NCBI RefSeq assembly: GCF_001267175.1
Contig: NZ_CP012358.1
Coordinates: forward strand, 1,590,501-1,654,500
Length of the DNA stretch: 64,000 nucleotides
DNA from: Thiopseudomonas alkaliphila
GTDB taxonomy: Bacteria; Pseudomonadota; Gammaproteobacteria; Pseudomonadales; Pseudomonadaceae
Reading direction: 5' to 3'
The notes below the pieces were generated by a model. That model had not been told where the DNA came from and did not search any database. It worked only from the letters and a program-made list of their open reading frames with translations. The position numbers were made by a program, and so were the translations under genes. Shown piece after piece: positions 40,826 to 50,186 of the stretch. How positions within the stretch are numbered: the first letter of the stretch is position 1; each line of letters starts with the position of its first letter.

Positions 40826-41595
40826 GGGACTAGTAATTTCCCATCAGCACTCTCAAGACACAGCTTCACAGGCTTTGAGCTCACAGACTCTTTATTACTC
40901 GACTTAATTTCACCTGCTACAGCAAAACTCGTCACCTACTTACCTATTAGCGACACTCTTTTCCAACTGCAAAAATTAGCGCTGAGGCAACCGCCAAGTT
41001 AAGTAACCGCTGAGCTACACAGATCAATTTAGAAAAAAACAACCTAAAGAATTCACCCATACCAAGACACAAGCAAAGCCCAAGTTGTAATTAATAGTTT
41101 TTTACCTTCATTCCCTCTAACAGCATCAGTATCCATAGCACTGCCCCTTATGGGTGAGTTTAATAAACATAGTTAATAAACCTATACGTTGATCCTGCTG
41201 TCTATCATTCAGGCGTAAAACAGTATCCAGCGCTAGACTTTATCAGTACCACAGTAGAATATTATTGTGGTACTAATCAATCCTGTAGAGATATATCTTG
41301 CAAGCTCTCTTTGAGAGCTTCAATAATCGCTCATATAATTAGTATGTCGTTCTTGTAATCTCTATAGTTATCTTATAGCGCTATTGTCAGCCGCAAACTT
41401 AAAACTAGTATTACTTCATAAATTTTATAGGAGCGAGGCAAAATATACGTTCAGCTTATTGAACCAATCCTCCACCGAACAAAAATAAAGTTCCCAAGAG
41501 CACCAAATATCTAAAAGAGTAAACTCTTATTAACATCACAGCTAGCGCTTAATGCTGAGACCAAAATCAGTCAACATGAAAAACTTTAAATATAA
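40826..41595. other. Long gap without a recognisable gene
   Basis: These 770 bp lie between two terminators and contain no frame that looks coding. Two perfect hairpins stand out: AGTACCACA/TGTGGTACT (41245-41274, 9 bp) and AAGCTCTC-TTT-GAGAGCTT (41302-41320, 8 bp), the second followed by CAATAATC and not by a T-run. The stretch is AT-rich with stop codons in all frames. It could be a remnant of deleted DNA or hold a small RNA. Confidence 0.6.
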
Positions 41596-41630
41596 AAAAG
41601 CAGCACCAACTTACCGTCGGCGCTGCTTTT
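41596..41630 (-). terminator. Intrinsic terminator of the second TRAP operon
   Basis: AAAAGCAGC pairs with GCTGCTTTT, extended by CC/GG beyond an A-C mismatch. It lies 24 bp after the large permease stop on the minus strand, with a run of A on the plus strand giving Ts in the transcript. Confidence 0.8.
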
Positions 41631-41653
41631 AGCTATAGCCAGTATTTAATTAA

Positions 41654-42961
41654 TCAGCCTGTATAGCCCATTAATAGCTTAGGTAAGTATAAGGAAAGCT
41701 CAGGTACAAAGGTCACTAAAAACACCATAGGTAAGTGTCCCAAGCAAATAAACTTTAAAGTAGGCTTAATATACTTATCTAATGAAAGCTTACTTACCCC
41801 TCCTGCCATATACAGCATAGGCGCACAAGGAGGTGATATATTACCTAAACCTAAGTTCACACCGACCACTGCAGCAAAATGAATAGGATCAATTCCTAAT
41901 TCATTAATAATGGGCAAGAAAATAATCGCTGCCAGCACACTGCCAGATATATCATCCACGATCATACCTATCACTAATAGCAGCAAGTTAATTAGCAGTA
42001 AGATGACGTATTTATTATCTGAAATTTGCAGTAATGCTTGAGCCAAGTCACGAGGTACTTGTTCTAAAATCATGGTACGACTCATGATAAACAAGAAGAA
42101 CAAAACCGCCATAATTGACCCGGTCATTGTCACCGCACGAATGGTTACCTTGCCTAAGCTTTTACAGGTCATACCTTTATAAATAAATAACCCTACAGGT
42201 ATTGAGTAAATCACTGCAATAGCCGCTGCTTCAGTGGGTGTAGCTACACCACTGTAAATGGCGCCTAAAATAATAATTGGCATTAATAAGGCAAAGCCTG
42301 CGTGATAGCCACTTACCACTACTTCTTTGGCTACCGCTTTAAAAGGTAACGGTGGATCAACCTTAATTTCAGTATTATTCCTTAAAAACCACATATTGAG
42401 TAAGCAATAAATGATTGTTAAGAGAACACCTGGAATAATAGTAGATAGAAAAGCAGCCCCAACCGAAATTCCACCAGTAATAGAAAATACAATCATTGGA
42501 ATACTAGGTGGAATTAACAGAGCCAATACTGAAGAGCACGCAACCAAAGCGGTAGCATGGCCAGGCGGATAGCCCTCTTTAATCATCCGCGGAATCATGA
42601 TTTGCCCTACCGCAGCAATGGCTGCAGAAGAACTCCCAGAAATCGCCCCAAATAATGCACAGGTCAGAACTGTAACGGCACCTAAACCACCCTTAATGCG
42701 TCCTACAAAGGCATTAACAAACTTGAGTAAGCGCTCAGAAATTCCGCCTTCTGCCATTAATAGTCCTGCATAGATAAACAATGGCAAGGCAATCAGGGCA
42801 AATCCACTGGCAGTTTTAAAGCCGTGGGGAATTAAAAATGAAATATCATTGCCGGTAGTAAAGGCAAACAGCATAGCCCCTATCCCAAAGGCAAATGCCA
42901 CGGGCACCTCTAATAAAACCAGCGTGATAATCACAGCCATCGCAATTAGAAATAAAATCAT
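41654..42961 (-). CDS. TRAP transporter large permease (second system)
   Basis: DctM-type permease of 435 residues with about twelve membrane segments. Conserved parts are LIALPLFIYAGLLMAEGGISERL, ACSSVLALLIPPSIPMIVFS and MIVDDISGSVLAAIIFLPI, with NLGLGNISPPCAPMLY near the C-terminus. It overlaps the small permease by 4 bp (ATGA). It converges on the dadA-bauC block, so amino acids or related carboxylates of that pathway are possible cargo, but the sequence alone does not show the substrate. Confidence 0.9.
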   Translation of the reverse strand: MILFLIAMAVIITLVLLEVPVAFAFGIGAMLFAFTTGNDISFLIPHGFKTASGFALIALPLFIYAGLLMAEGGISERLLKFVNAFVGRIKGGLGAVTVLTCALFGAISGSSSAAIAAVGQIMIPRMIKEGYPPGHATALVACSSVLALLIPPSIPMIVFSITGGISVGAAFLSTIIPGVLLTIIYCLLNMWFLRNNTEIKVDPPLPFKAVAKEVVVSGYHAGFALLMPIIILGAIYSGVATPTEAAAIAVIYSIPVGLFIYKGMTCKSLGKVTIRAVTMTGSIMAVLFFLFIMSRTMILEQVPRDLAQALLQISDNKYVILLLINLLLLVIGMIVDDISGSVLAAIIFLPIINELGIDPIHFAAVVGVNLGLGNISPPCAPMLYMAGGVSKLSLDKYIKPTLKFICLGHLPMVFLVTFVPELSLYLPKLLMGYTG

Positions 42962-43662
42962 TGCCCACCCTCCTGCACAGCCCCTACATGCGCCGCAGAA
43001 GAGCGTTTTTGCTCTAGCCTGAACTTACGTATTGTTAATCGTCGACTCAGATCACGAAACTCGTTAATAGCCTCCAATAAAAAATACCCAACCATCATGG
43101 CAAATCCTGCAATCATGCTGGCACTCCAAATCCCTCTAGGCCAACGCAGGCTTGGACTCACACGCCCTTTTACAATCTCATTCATGGCATAACTATAAGC
43201 AAAATAGCCAAAAATACAGGCGGCAAGCATGCAGATAATAGAACCAAAGAAACGGATATAAGCGACGTTTTGTGGATCTTTAATCACTAAGCTAACAATA
43301 CCACCTCGAATATGTTCTCCCTCTCGAGTGGCATAGCCCATACCTAAAAAATAGATCCAAACAGCTAATAAAATCGAAGTTTCTTCGATACCATTAAACG
43401 AAGAGTCCATAAAGTAGCGCATAATCACTTGAGCAAAAACTAACCCTGCTAAGGATAAGCCTGCTAAGATCATTAAGCTGCAAAACAAGGCATTCAATAC
43501 CTTTTCAAAGCGCATTAAATATTTATCTAACTTATTACGCGCTTGCTCAGGAATAGCATGAAGATGAGGAGGAATAGGATAAGCGCTTAAGTCTGGATCG
43601 TAATCATATATCTTAATTACACTTAGCGGTTTTTTTACAGGAATTGAATGACTATTACTCAT
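42958..43662 (-). CDS. TRAP transporter small permease (second system)
   Basis: DctQ-type subunit of 234 residues, longer than usual because of a ~45-residue hydrophilic N-terminal extension (MSNSHSIPVKKPLSVIKIYD...) before the first of four membrane segments. Family sequence: FNGIEETSILLAVWIYFLGMGYATREGEHI. The C-terminal tail is basic and soluble. It overlaps the large permease gene and is separated from the binding-protein gene by 87 bp with a hairpin. Confidence 0.87.
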   Translation of the reverse strand: MSNSHSIPVKKPLSVIKIYDYDPDLSAYPIPPHLHAIPEQARNKLDKYLMRFEKVLNALFCSLMILAGLSLAGLVFAQVIMRYFMDSSFNGIEETSILLAVWIYFLGMGYATREGEHIRGGIVSLVIKDPQNVAYIRFFGSIICMLAACIFGYFAYSYAMNEIVKGRVSPSLRWPRGIWSASMIAGFAMMVGYFLLEAINEFRDLSRRLTIRKFRLEQKRSSAAHVGAVQEGGQ

Positions 43663-43694
43663 GTCACTAACCTTACTTCTAGATACTAGGATAG

Positions 43695-43724
43695 ATAACC
43701 GCTATAGCCAAATATAGCGGTTAT
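43695..43724. other. Hairpin between the TRAP binding protein and permease genes
   Basis: ATAACCGCTATA-GCCAAA-TATAGCGGTTAT is a perfect 12-bp stem with no T-run. It is in the same place as the stem-loop of the taurine TRAP operon and probably keeps the binding-protein mRNA more abundant than the permease mRNA. Confidence 0.6.
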
Positions 43725-43749
43725 ACTGCACAGCAAATCAACGATGAAA

Positions 43750-44769
43750 CTAATCTTCTAGCTCTGCTATTTCTCGCAAAACACCCATGATTTTTGATCC
43801 AAGGGCTTTTTCCATGAAAGGCCATTCGTGGGCATAGACTAGTTTTTTCGCTTGCGCATCCTGTTCAGGAGTCAGTTTTACAATCTTAACCCCTGATTTT
43901 TCCACTTTCTCTAAGAAGTTTGCATCTACTGCTTGAGCTTCATCCCAAACTTTAATCATGGTTTTTTCTGCTGCTGCAAATAACTTTTCTCGATCCTCAT
44001 TAGAGAGCTTATTTAGCCAAGATTTATTAACCACCCAAAATGCGTGCTCAAAATAATCTTTAGTTAAAATATAAGATTCCACTACATCACGTATTAACCA
44101 AATATCCGATGGTGTTTGAATACCCGTAGCATCAATTGTACCTAGCTGTAAAGCGGTATAGAGTTCAGACAATGGAATAGGTACTGGATTAAATCCTAAG
44201 CTTTTAAAGCGCTCGATACCCACTTGAATTGCAGGCACACGGATTTTGATCCCTTTAGCATCTTGTGGAAAATTAACCGGCTCAGCTTTATTGCCTTTAC
44301 GCATCGCAATAGAGCCAAATCCCGTAGGGATAATGCCGAGCACTGCTAAATCCATCTCCCCTAAGATCTCATTGTAAATATCAGTCATTTTTCCATTGGG
44401 GCCATAAGCCTTAAAAGCTTGATCCCAATCACTGACAATGTAGCTCATAAAGGTAAGGTCGAGTCTCGGATCAAACTCTGAAGAGCCAAAGCTCATAGTC
44501 ATGTGCACTACGCCTTCCATGCTTTGCTCAAAAATCGAAGCCCAGTCGCCTAATGAACCTCCGGGGTGATAATCCACATTAATTTTTGCCCCATTATTTT
44601 TTAACTCATCCATAAAGGTAGCTGAGGTTAAGTGAAAAATGTGCTCCGAGGGAAAGGCATGTCCAAGCATTAGCTTTTCAGCAGCTTGCGTACTTTGTAA
44701 AGTGGGCAACATCAGCGAAGCCGCGAGTAGACAGGAACCAATCAATGGCTTGATCTTGAAATTCATCAT
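43750..44769 (-). CDS. TRAP transporter periplasmic binding protein (second system)
   Basis: DctP-family receptor of 339 residues. I start at ATG 44769 (MMNFKIKPLIGSC), with GGAG 9 bases upstream; the signal peptide ends near STQAAEK. ATG 44766 is equivalent, and upstream codons to 44850 would place about 27 residues before the signal. Family sequences are LGHAFPSEHIFHLTSATFM, YHPGGSLGDWASIFEQSMEG and the Arg in DAKGIKIRVPAI. It heads the binding protein-small permease-large permease operon. Ligand unknown. Confidence 0.88.
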   Translation of the reverse strand: MMNFKIKPLIGSCLLAASLMLPTLQSTQAAEKLMLGHAFPSEHIFHLTSATFMDELKNNGAKINVDYHPGGSLGDWASIFEQSMEGVVHMTMSFGSSEFDPRLDLTFMSYIVSDWDQAFKAYGPNGKMTDIYNEILGEMDLAVLGIIPTGFGSIAMRKGNKAEPVNFPQDAKGIKIRVPAIQVGIERFKSLGFNPVPIPLSELYTALQLGTIDATGIQTPSDIWLIRDVVESYILTKDYFEHAFWVVNKSWLNKLSNEDREKLFAAAEKTMIKVWDEAQAVDANFLEKVEKSGVKIVKLTPEQDAQAKKLVYAHEWPFMEKALGSKIMGVLREIAELED

Positions 44770-44884
44770 TTGCAGAAACTCCGACATTATTATATTTGTG
44801 GTCAGTCCGCTTCTACAGTAAAGCCCATAGAGAGTTTGCTGTAGAGCCAATCTCAGTCTGTACGGTTGGTTACAACGATTAAAC

Positions 44885-44909
44885 TTAAATTAAATTAAGT
44901 TAAGTTAAG
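44885..44909. repeat. Pentanucleotide tandem repeat TTAAR
   Basis: Five tandem copies read TTAAA TTAAA TTAAG TTAAG TTAAG, 116 bp upstream of the TRAP binding-protein gene. The position is in or near its promoter. Nothing else recognisable lies in the 449-bp gap 44770-45218 between the divergent genes. Confidence 0.7.
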
Positions 44910-45218
44910 CCCCTACTTAACAGTTCCAACCTAATATTTCCTTTCCGCCAAACCTTTAGCCCTAGTCCTATGGGCTTGAGCGCTATTGCTTGCTGCTACT
45001 GAATCTTCCACAAAGCCTACGCACCCTATACTATTTGCTAAGCGACTCACTGTTAGCAATACAGCTAATAGCGCTAATCCATTAAAAACAAATACCAATT
45101 TTTGACAGCACGCTCCCTTTTCTCTCAGCAGTATTTGCTCTACTCCTTCTTGTATGAAAACCTTAGAAAACGTACTCTAAGGCCTGACTATTTTCTAATC
45201 CAAGGCTTGCCCAGCACC

Positions 45219-45881
45219 ATGGCTGTGACTTCCCATCCTCTCATTCGCTTAATCAAATTATTGCTGATTCTCACCTTAGTTGGTGGATTGGGGATGGCGA
45301 GTTTGGTCGGCTATGTTTGGTATTGTGCTCAAGAACGTAGTGTGCAACCGGCGCCCGCCACTATTGTGCTCGGCGCTGCGGCTTGGGGCGATAATCCATC
45401 GCCGGTGTTTAAAGAACGTATTCGCCATGCGGTGAACTTGTACCAAGCCGGTACCACGCAAAAATTGATCTTCACCGGCGGTACCTTACGCGCGGATATG
45501 GCCAGTGAAGGTGAAGTGGGCGCGCGCTGGGCGATTAAACAAGGTGTGGCAGCCAAAGATATCGCTTACGAAAAAACCTCCCGCGACACCTGGTATAACT
45601 TAAAAAATGCCCATGTTTTATTGCAACAAGAGCAGATTCACTCGGTGATTCTAGTCAGTGATTACTTTCATTTAGCCCGCGCAGGCATTATGGCCCGGGA
45701 TCTTGGTTTAACAGTACAGCTTTCCCCCACCCCTAGCTCAAAATTTAATAGCTATTCCAAGGCTGATAAACTGAAGCTGTATCTAAAAGAAAGCTATTTA
45801 ATTATTGGACATTTTGCGCGCAAATTAATCGAGCCAGACTTCTATCAAGCAGAATTACGCCCAATAGAAGTCCCCCGATAA
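45219..45881 (+). CDS. DUF218/YdcF-SanA family membrane protein
   Basis: A 220-residue protein with one N-terminal membrane segment (LIKLLLILTLVGGLGMASLVGYV) and a DUF218 domain: TIVLGAAAWGDNPSPVFKERI, LIFTGG, SRDTWYNLKNAHVLL and SVILVSDYFHLARA. Related proteins SanA and YdcF act in envelope barrier function or bind nucleotide cofactors; no exact reaction is established. I use the ATG at 45219, since the frame open from 45102 adds 39 residues before the membrane anchor. It converges with yqhD, with 1 bp between. Confidence 0.85.
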   Translation: MAVTSHPLIRLIKLLLILTLVGGLGMASLVGYVWYCAQERSVQPAPATIVLGAAAWGDNPSPVFKERIRHAVNLYQAGTTQKLIFTGGTLRADMASEGEVGARWAIKQGVAAKDIAYEKTSRDTWYNLKNAHVLLQQEQIHSVILVSDYFHLARAGIMARDLGLTVQLSPTPSSKFNSYSKADKLKLYLKESYLIIGHFARKLIEPDFYQAELRPIEVPR

Positions 45882-45882
45882 G

Positions 45883-47043
45883 CTAGAGACTTAAGCGCAG
45901 CACATTCTGGCTATCCACAGGCGTAAGATCACGGTGCTCACCCAAGTTCAGCATGCCATGCTGCCGTAATTGCTCAGTCACAGACTCAATTACTGTCTCA
46001 TCTAGGCCATAGTCACGCAAACGGGTCGCCACTCCTAAGGACTCAAAGAAATCACGGGTGTTAGCAATCGCTTGACTGATTCGTTGCTCAGGCGCGCCGT
46101 CTGTAATTCCCCACACTCGTTCAGCATACTGCAGCAACTTGCCCTGCTTTTGCTCACGACGATACTCCAACATGCTTGGCAATATGATGGCTAAGGTTTG
46201 CGCATGATCCAGTCCATATAGAGCCGTTAATTCATGCCCAATCATGTGGGTTGACCAGTCTTGTGGCACGCCTGCTCCAATCAGCCCATTCAGCGCTAAG
46301 GTAGCAGTCCACATCAGATTCGCCCGTAACTCATAATTCTCACGCTGTTGAATCGCTGGCAAGCCAATTTCGATCAGAGTTTGCAGCAGCCCTTCAGCAA
46401 AACGATCCTGTACTTTCGCTTGGGTTGGATAGGTTAAGTACTGCTCCATTACATGCACAAAAGCATCAACGACACCATTAGCTACCTGCTTATCCGGCAA
46501 GCTATAGGTTTTCGTTGGATCTAAAATCGAAAACTGGGGATACAGTAAATTGTTGCTAAATGAGCGCTTACTTTTCGTTTCTAGGTTAGTAATCACTCCG
46601 CCTCGATTCATTTCTGACCCCGTTGCAGGCAAAGTCAGCACGCTGGCAAAGGGCAATGCTTGAGTAATATTTTTACCGCCTTGCTGCAAAATATCCCATG
46701 GATTATCGCCAGCAAAACACGCAGCAGCGGCAACAAATTTTGTACCATCAATTACCGAGCCACCACCTACCGCCAGTAAGAAATCAATCTGCAATTGCTG
46801 TACTTGTGCTACTGCACGCATCAACGTTTGATAACTGGGATTGGGCTCAATGCCGCCAAATAAATGCAGCTCGTGCTGACTTAATGCTGCTTCGACTTCA
46901 TCTAAGGTGCCATGTTGGCGGGCGCTATTTCCGCCATAGAGCACCATCACTTTAGCCCCAGTAGGCACTAAATGCGCCAGCTCACTGACCCGCCCTGCAC
47001 CAAATACAATATGCGTCGGATTATAAAAGTTAAAGCTTTGCAT
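45883..47043 (-). CDS. yqhD: NADPH-dependent iron-containing alcohol dehydrogenase
   Basis: Group III metal-dependent alcohol/aldehyde dehydrogenase of 386 residues. MQSFNFYNPTHIVFGAGRV is the typical YqhD beginning, with LLAVGGGSVIDGTKF (cofactor loop), LPATGSEMNRGGVI and the metal-site region DAFVHVMEQY and HELTALYGLDHAQTLAI. YqhD reduces short toxic aldehydes with NADPH. The E. coli gene answers oxidative and aldehyde stress; here it lies two genes from oxyR. Confidence 0.9.
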   Translation of the reverse strand: MQSFNFYNPTHIVFGAGRVSELAHLVPTGAKVMVLYGGNSARQHGTLDEVEAALSQHELHLFGGIEPNPSYQTLMRAVAQVQQLQIDFLLAVGGGSVIDGTKFVAAAACFAGDNPWDILQQGGKNITQALPFASVLTLPATGSEMNRGGVITNLETKSKRSFSNNLLYPQFSILDPTKTYSLPDKQVANGVVDAFVHVMEQYLTYPTQAKVQDRFAEGLLQTLIEIGLPAIQQRENYELRANLMWTATLALNGLIGAGVPQDWSTHMIGHELTALYGLDHAQTLAIILPSMLEYRREQKQGKLLQYAERVWGITDGAPEQRISQAIANTRDFFESLGVATRLRDYGLDETVIESVTEQLRQHGMLNLGEHRDLTPVDSQNVLRLSL

Positions 47044-47086
47044 CGGCGTGATGCCTCCATTATCTGGTTCGAGAATCTAGAATTAT

Positions 47087-49165
47087 CTACACTTGGCCAT
47101 ACTGCTGACCATCTTTTAGCCAGCGATCCAGCAGCGGCTGAATAATCTCAGGATGGTGCTGTACCACCTGCTCGGCAGCAGCACGAGCTGAAGGCAATAA
47201 ATAGTTATCACGCATTAAATCGGCAATTTTAAATTGCAGCAAGCCTGTTTGCCGAGTACCCAACATTTCGCCTGGTCCACGCAATTCAAGGTCTCGCTCA
47301 GCAATAACAAATCCATCATTGGTTTCTCGCATAATAGCTAACCGTTCACGCCCAATCTGCGACAAAGGCGTGTGATACAACAGCAAACAATGACTCGCCG
47401 TACTCCCACGCCCGACTCGTCCGCGTAACTGATGGAGCTGGGCTAAACCTAAACGCTCGGGATTTTCAATGATCATAAGGCTGGCATTTGGCACATCTAC
47501 GCCCACTTCAATCACCGTAGTTGCCACTAACAATTGCAGCTCGCCGTCCTTAAATAGCTGCATGATCTCGGCTTTCTCGGCGGGTTTCATACGCCCATGA
47601 ATAAGTCCCACACGCAGTCCAGCCAGTGCTAGGGTTAACTCTTCATAGGTAGTCTGTGCTGCTTGGCAAGTCAGCTCTTCTGACTCTTCAATCAAGGTAC
47701 AAACCCAATAGGCTTGCCGCCCTGAGGTACAGGCCGCGCGCACTCGCTCGATAATTTCAGGCCGCCTACTCTCGCTAATCACCACCGTATTGACTGGGGT
47801 ACGTCCAGGCGGCAATTCATCTAAGATTGAAGTATCTAAATCAGCATAAGCGCTCATCGCTAAAGTTCGTGGAATCGGAGTCGCCGTCATAATCAATTGG
47901 TGCGGACTGAGGCGGCCTTCTACTCCTTTTTCACGCAAGGCTAAGCGTTGCTGAACGCCAAAGCGATGCTGCTCATCAATAATGACTAATGCCAGATTTT
48001 TAAACTGCACTTCCGCTTGAAATAACGCATGAGTACCCACCACCATCGGGGCACCTTGGGCGATTTGCTGTAACGCACTACTGCGCGCTTTGCCTTTTAA
48101 CTTACCCGCTAACCAAGCCACCTCAATTCCTAACGGCGTTAACCAACGGCTAAAATTAAGAAAATGCTGCTCCGCCAAAATCTCGGTCGGTGCCATCAAT
48201 GCCACTTGGTAACCAGCTTCTAATGCTTGCAAAGCAGCCAAGGCGGCGACCACGGTTTTGCCTGCACCCACATCGCCTTGCACTAAACGCAGCATCGGTA
48301 ACGGCTGCGATAAATCATAGGCAATTTCTTGTCCTACTCGCTGCTGCGCCGCCGTAGGTGCAAAACCTAGATTTGCTAAAAATTGCTGGGGCAGTTGCCG
48401 CGCCAAGAGCAACGCAGGCGCTGCCTGAGCACGCATCTGTTCACGCAGTTTTTGTAGTGATAATTGATGGGTCAAAATCTCCTCAAAGGCCAAGCGCTGC
48501 TGTGACCAATGCGCGCCTTCGGCTAGCTGCTCTAAATCGGCATCTGGTGGAGGCTGATGTAGATAGCGAATCGCCTCAACTAATCCGCCAAGTTTCAGCG
48601 TTTGCCGTAAGGCAACAGGCAACCAGTCAGGTAAATTATGCTCACTTAATAAGCCCAGTGCCTGCTCAGCAAACCCACGTAATCTAGCTTGAGTTAAACC
48701 TTCGGTGGCTGGATAAATTGCAGTTAACGTTTGCTCAATAGGTGGTGCTAGCCCTGTTGTTTGAGTGCGATATTCAGGATGATAAAGCTCTAGTCCTGAA
48801 GCCCCGGGGCGCACTTCACCATAACAGCGCACTAAGCTGCCAGCTTTAAAACTTTCTTTTTGGGCAAAACTAAAATGAAAAAAACGCAAACTAATGGCGC
48901 CACTGCCATCTTGTAAACGTACAATCAAACTACGCCGCCGGCCCATAACAACATCAGCCGCCATTACTTGCCCTTCAATCACCGCATCCTGACCTGGGCG
49001 CAAAGCCCCTATTGGAGTGATTCGGGTACGATCCTGATAACGTAACGGCAAATGAAATAGCACATCTTGGATGCTTTCAATGCCGACTTTTTTTAACTTT
49101 TCGGCCATGGCTGCCCCCACACCCTTTAAGGTGGTAACGGGGGTATGGGTTAATAACATCGTCAT
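47087..49165 (-). CDS. recG: ATP-dependent DNA helicase RecG
   Basis: Branch-migrating helicase that remodels stalled forks and Holliday junctions; 692 residues, normal length. Domains in order are the N-terminal wedge OB fold (about 60-160), the SF2 core with Walker A GDVGAGKTV, DEQH box IIDEQHRFG, motif III TATPIPRTLAM, and motif VI LHQLRGRVGRG. The C-terminal TRG region follows. It lies 24 bp downstream of oxyR, the order found in Pseudomonas, where the two are co-transcribed. Confidence 0.96.
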   Translation of the reverse strand: MTMLLTHTPVTTLKGVGAAMAEKLKKVGIESIQDVLFHLPLRYQDRTRITPIGALRPGQDAVIEGQVMAADVVMGRRRSLIVRLQDGSGAISLRFFHFSFAQKESFKAGSLVRCYGEVRPGASGLELYHPEYRTQTTGLAPPIEQTLTAIYPATEGLTQARLRGFAEQALGLLSEHNLPDWLPVALRQTLKLGGLVEAIRYLHQPPPDADLEQLAEGAHWSQQRLAFEEILTHQLSLQKLREQMRAQAAPALLLARQLPQQFLANLGFAPTAAQQRVGQEIAYDLSQPLPMLRLVQGDVGAGKTVVAALAALQALEAGYQVALMAPTEILAEQHFLNFSRWLTPLGIEVAWLAGKLKGKARSSALQQIAQGAPMVVGTHALFQAEVQFKNLALVIIDEQHRFGVQQRLALREKGVEGRLSPHQLIMTATPIPRTLAMSAYADLDTSILDELPPGRTPVNTVVISESRRPEIIERVRAACTSGRQAYWVCTLIEESEELTCQAAQTTYEELTLALAGLRVGLIHGRMKPAEKAEIMQLFKDGELQLLVATTVIEVGVDVPNASLMIIENPERLGLAQLHQLRGRVGRGSTASHCLLLYHTPLSQIGRERLAIMRETNDGFVIAERDLELRGPGEMLGTRQTGLLQFKIADLMRDNYLLPSARAAAEQVVQHHPEIIQPLLDRWLKDGQQYGQV

Positions 49166-49189
49166 GGGCGCAGTCTCTAATAGCTACCT

Positions 49190-50113
49190 TTAACTCAGGA
49201 TTTCGCTAGCTAAACTTTGAGTACAGTTTTCAATCGCATTGGCTAGCATGTCAATTGCTTTGGGTCGTGGGAAACTGGCACGCCATGCAATCGCCACGGT
49301 ACGAGTTGGCGCAGGGTCAGCTAAAGGACGCACAGCCAACACGCCTGGCGCATAGTGATGACTTTTCACTGCAGACTGCGGCAATACCGAAACCCCCAAA
49401 CCAGAGGCCACCATATGGCGAATGGTCTCTAAGGAGTTTGCTTCAACCGTAGTGTACTTATTCAGATCGGCCTCTTGCATTACCGTTGGGCATGCCTCTA
49501 ACACCTGATCGCGAAAACAATGCCCTTCACCTAACAGCAATAAACTTTTACTGTTCAACAGCTCGCTGGGAATCGTCTGCTTTTTAGTCCAGGCATGGTC
49601 CGCTGGCATCAGCACATAAAAAGGTTCTTCATACAGAGCCTTGGTCAAAATATCCGCATCTTGAAATGGCAACGCAATAATAATCGCATCAAGTTCACCA
49701 TTACGCAGCTTGTCACGCAGCACATGGGTAAAGTTCTCTTCTATATATAACGGCATCTCTGGTGCTTCTTGATGCAAACTAGGCACCAGTCGCGGAAACA
49801 AATAAGGGCCAATAGTATAAATTGCCCCTACCCGCAGAGGCGCAGCCAACTGATTTTTTCCTGCTTGCGCCAGCTCCTTAACCATTTGCGCTTGCTCTAA
49901 TACTTTTTGCGCTTGGGTTACGATGCCTTCACCGACTGGAGTGACCCGCACCGCGTTTTTGCTGCGCTCAAAGATTAAAACACCCAACTCACTCTCTAAC
50001 TTTTTCACCCCTACCGATAAGGTTGGCTGGCTCACATGGCAACGTTCTGCAGCGCGACCAAAATGCTGCTCTTGCGCCAAGGTTACAATGTAGCGGAGTT
50101 CAGTTAGAGTCAT
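49190..50113 (-). CDS. oxyR: Hydrogen peroxide-sensing regulator OxyR
   Basis: LysR-family peroxide sensor of 307 residues. The N-terminal helix-turn-helix is MTLTELRYIVTLAQEQHFGRAAERCHVSQPTLS in outline, and the redox cysteines Cys199 and Cys208 are in GEGHCFRDQVLEAC, at the exact positions of E. coli OxyR. Oxidation forms a disulphide between them and turns the protein into an activator. It shares an operon with recG. Confidence 0.96.
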   Translation of the reverse strand: MTLTELRYIVTLAQEQHFGRAAERCHVSQPTLSVGVKKLESELGVLIFERSKNAVRVTPVGEGIVTQAQKVLEQAQMVKELAQAGKNQLAAPLRVGAIYTIGPYLFPRLVPSLHQEAPEMPLYIEENFTHVLRDKLRNGELDAIIIALPFQDADILTKALYEEPFYVLMPADHAWTKKQTIPSELLNSKSLLLLGEGHCFRDQVLEACPTVMQEADLNKYTTVEANSLETIRHMVASGLGVSVLPQSAVKSHHYAPGVLAVRPLADPAPTRTVAIAWRASFPRPKAIDMLANAIENCTQSLASEILS

Positions 50114-50186
50114 TAGCGCGTTTCCTGTGAAATAAGTATCTGCATAATTTTACTGGTTTTTTTCCTACATATTAAATGAGTTAACT

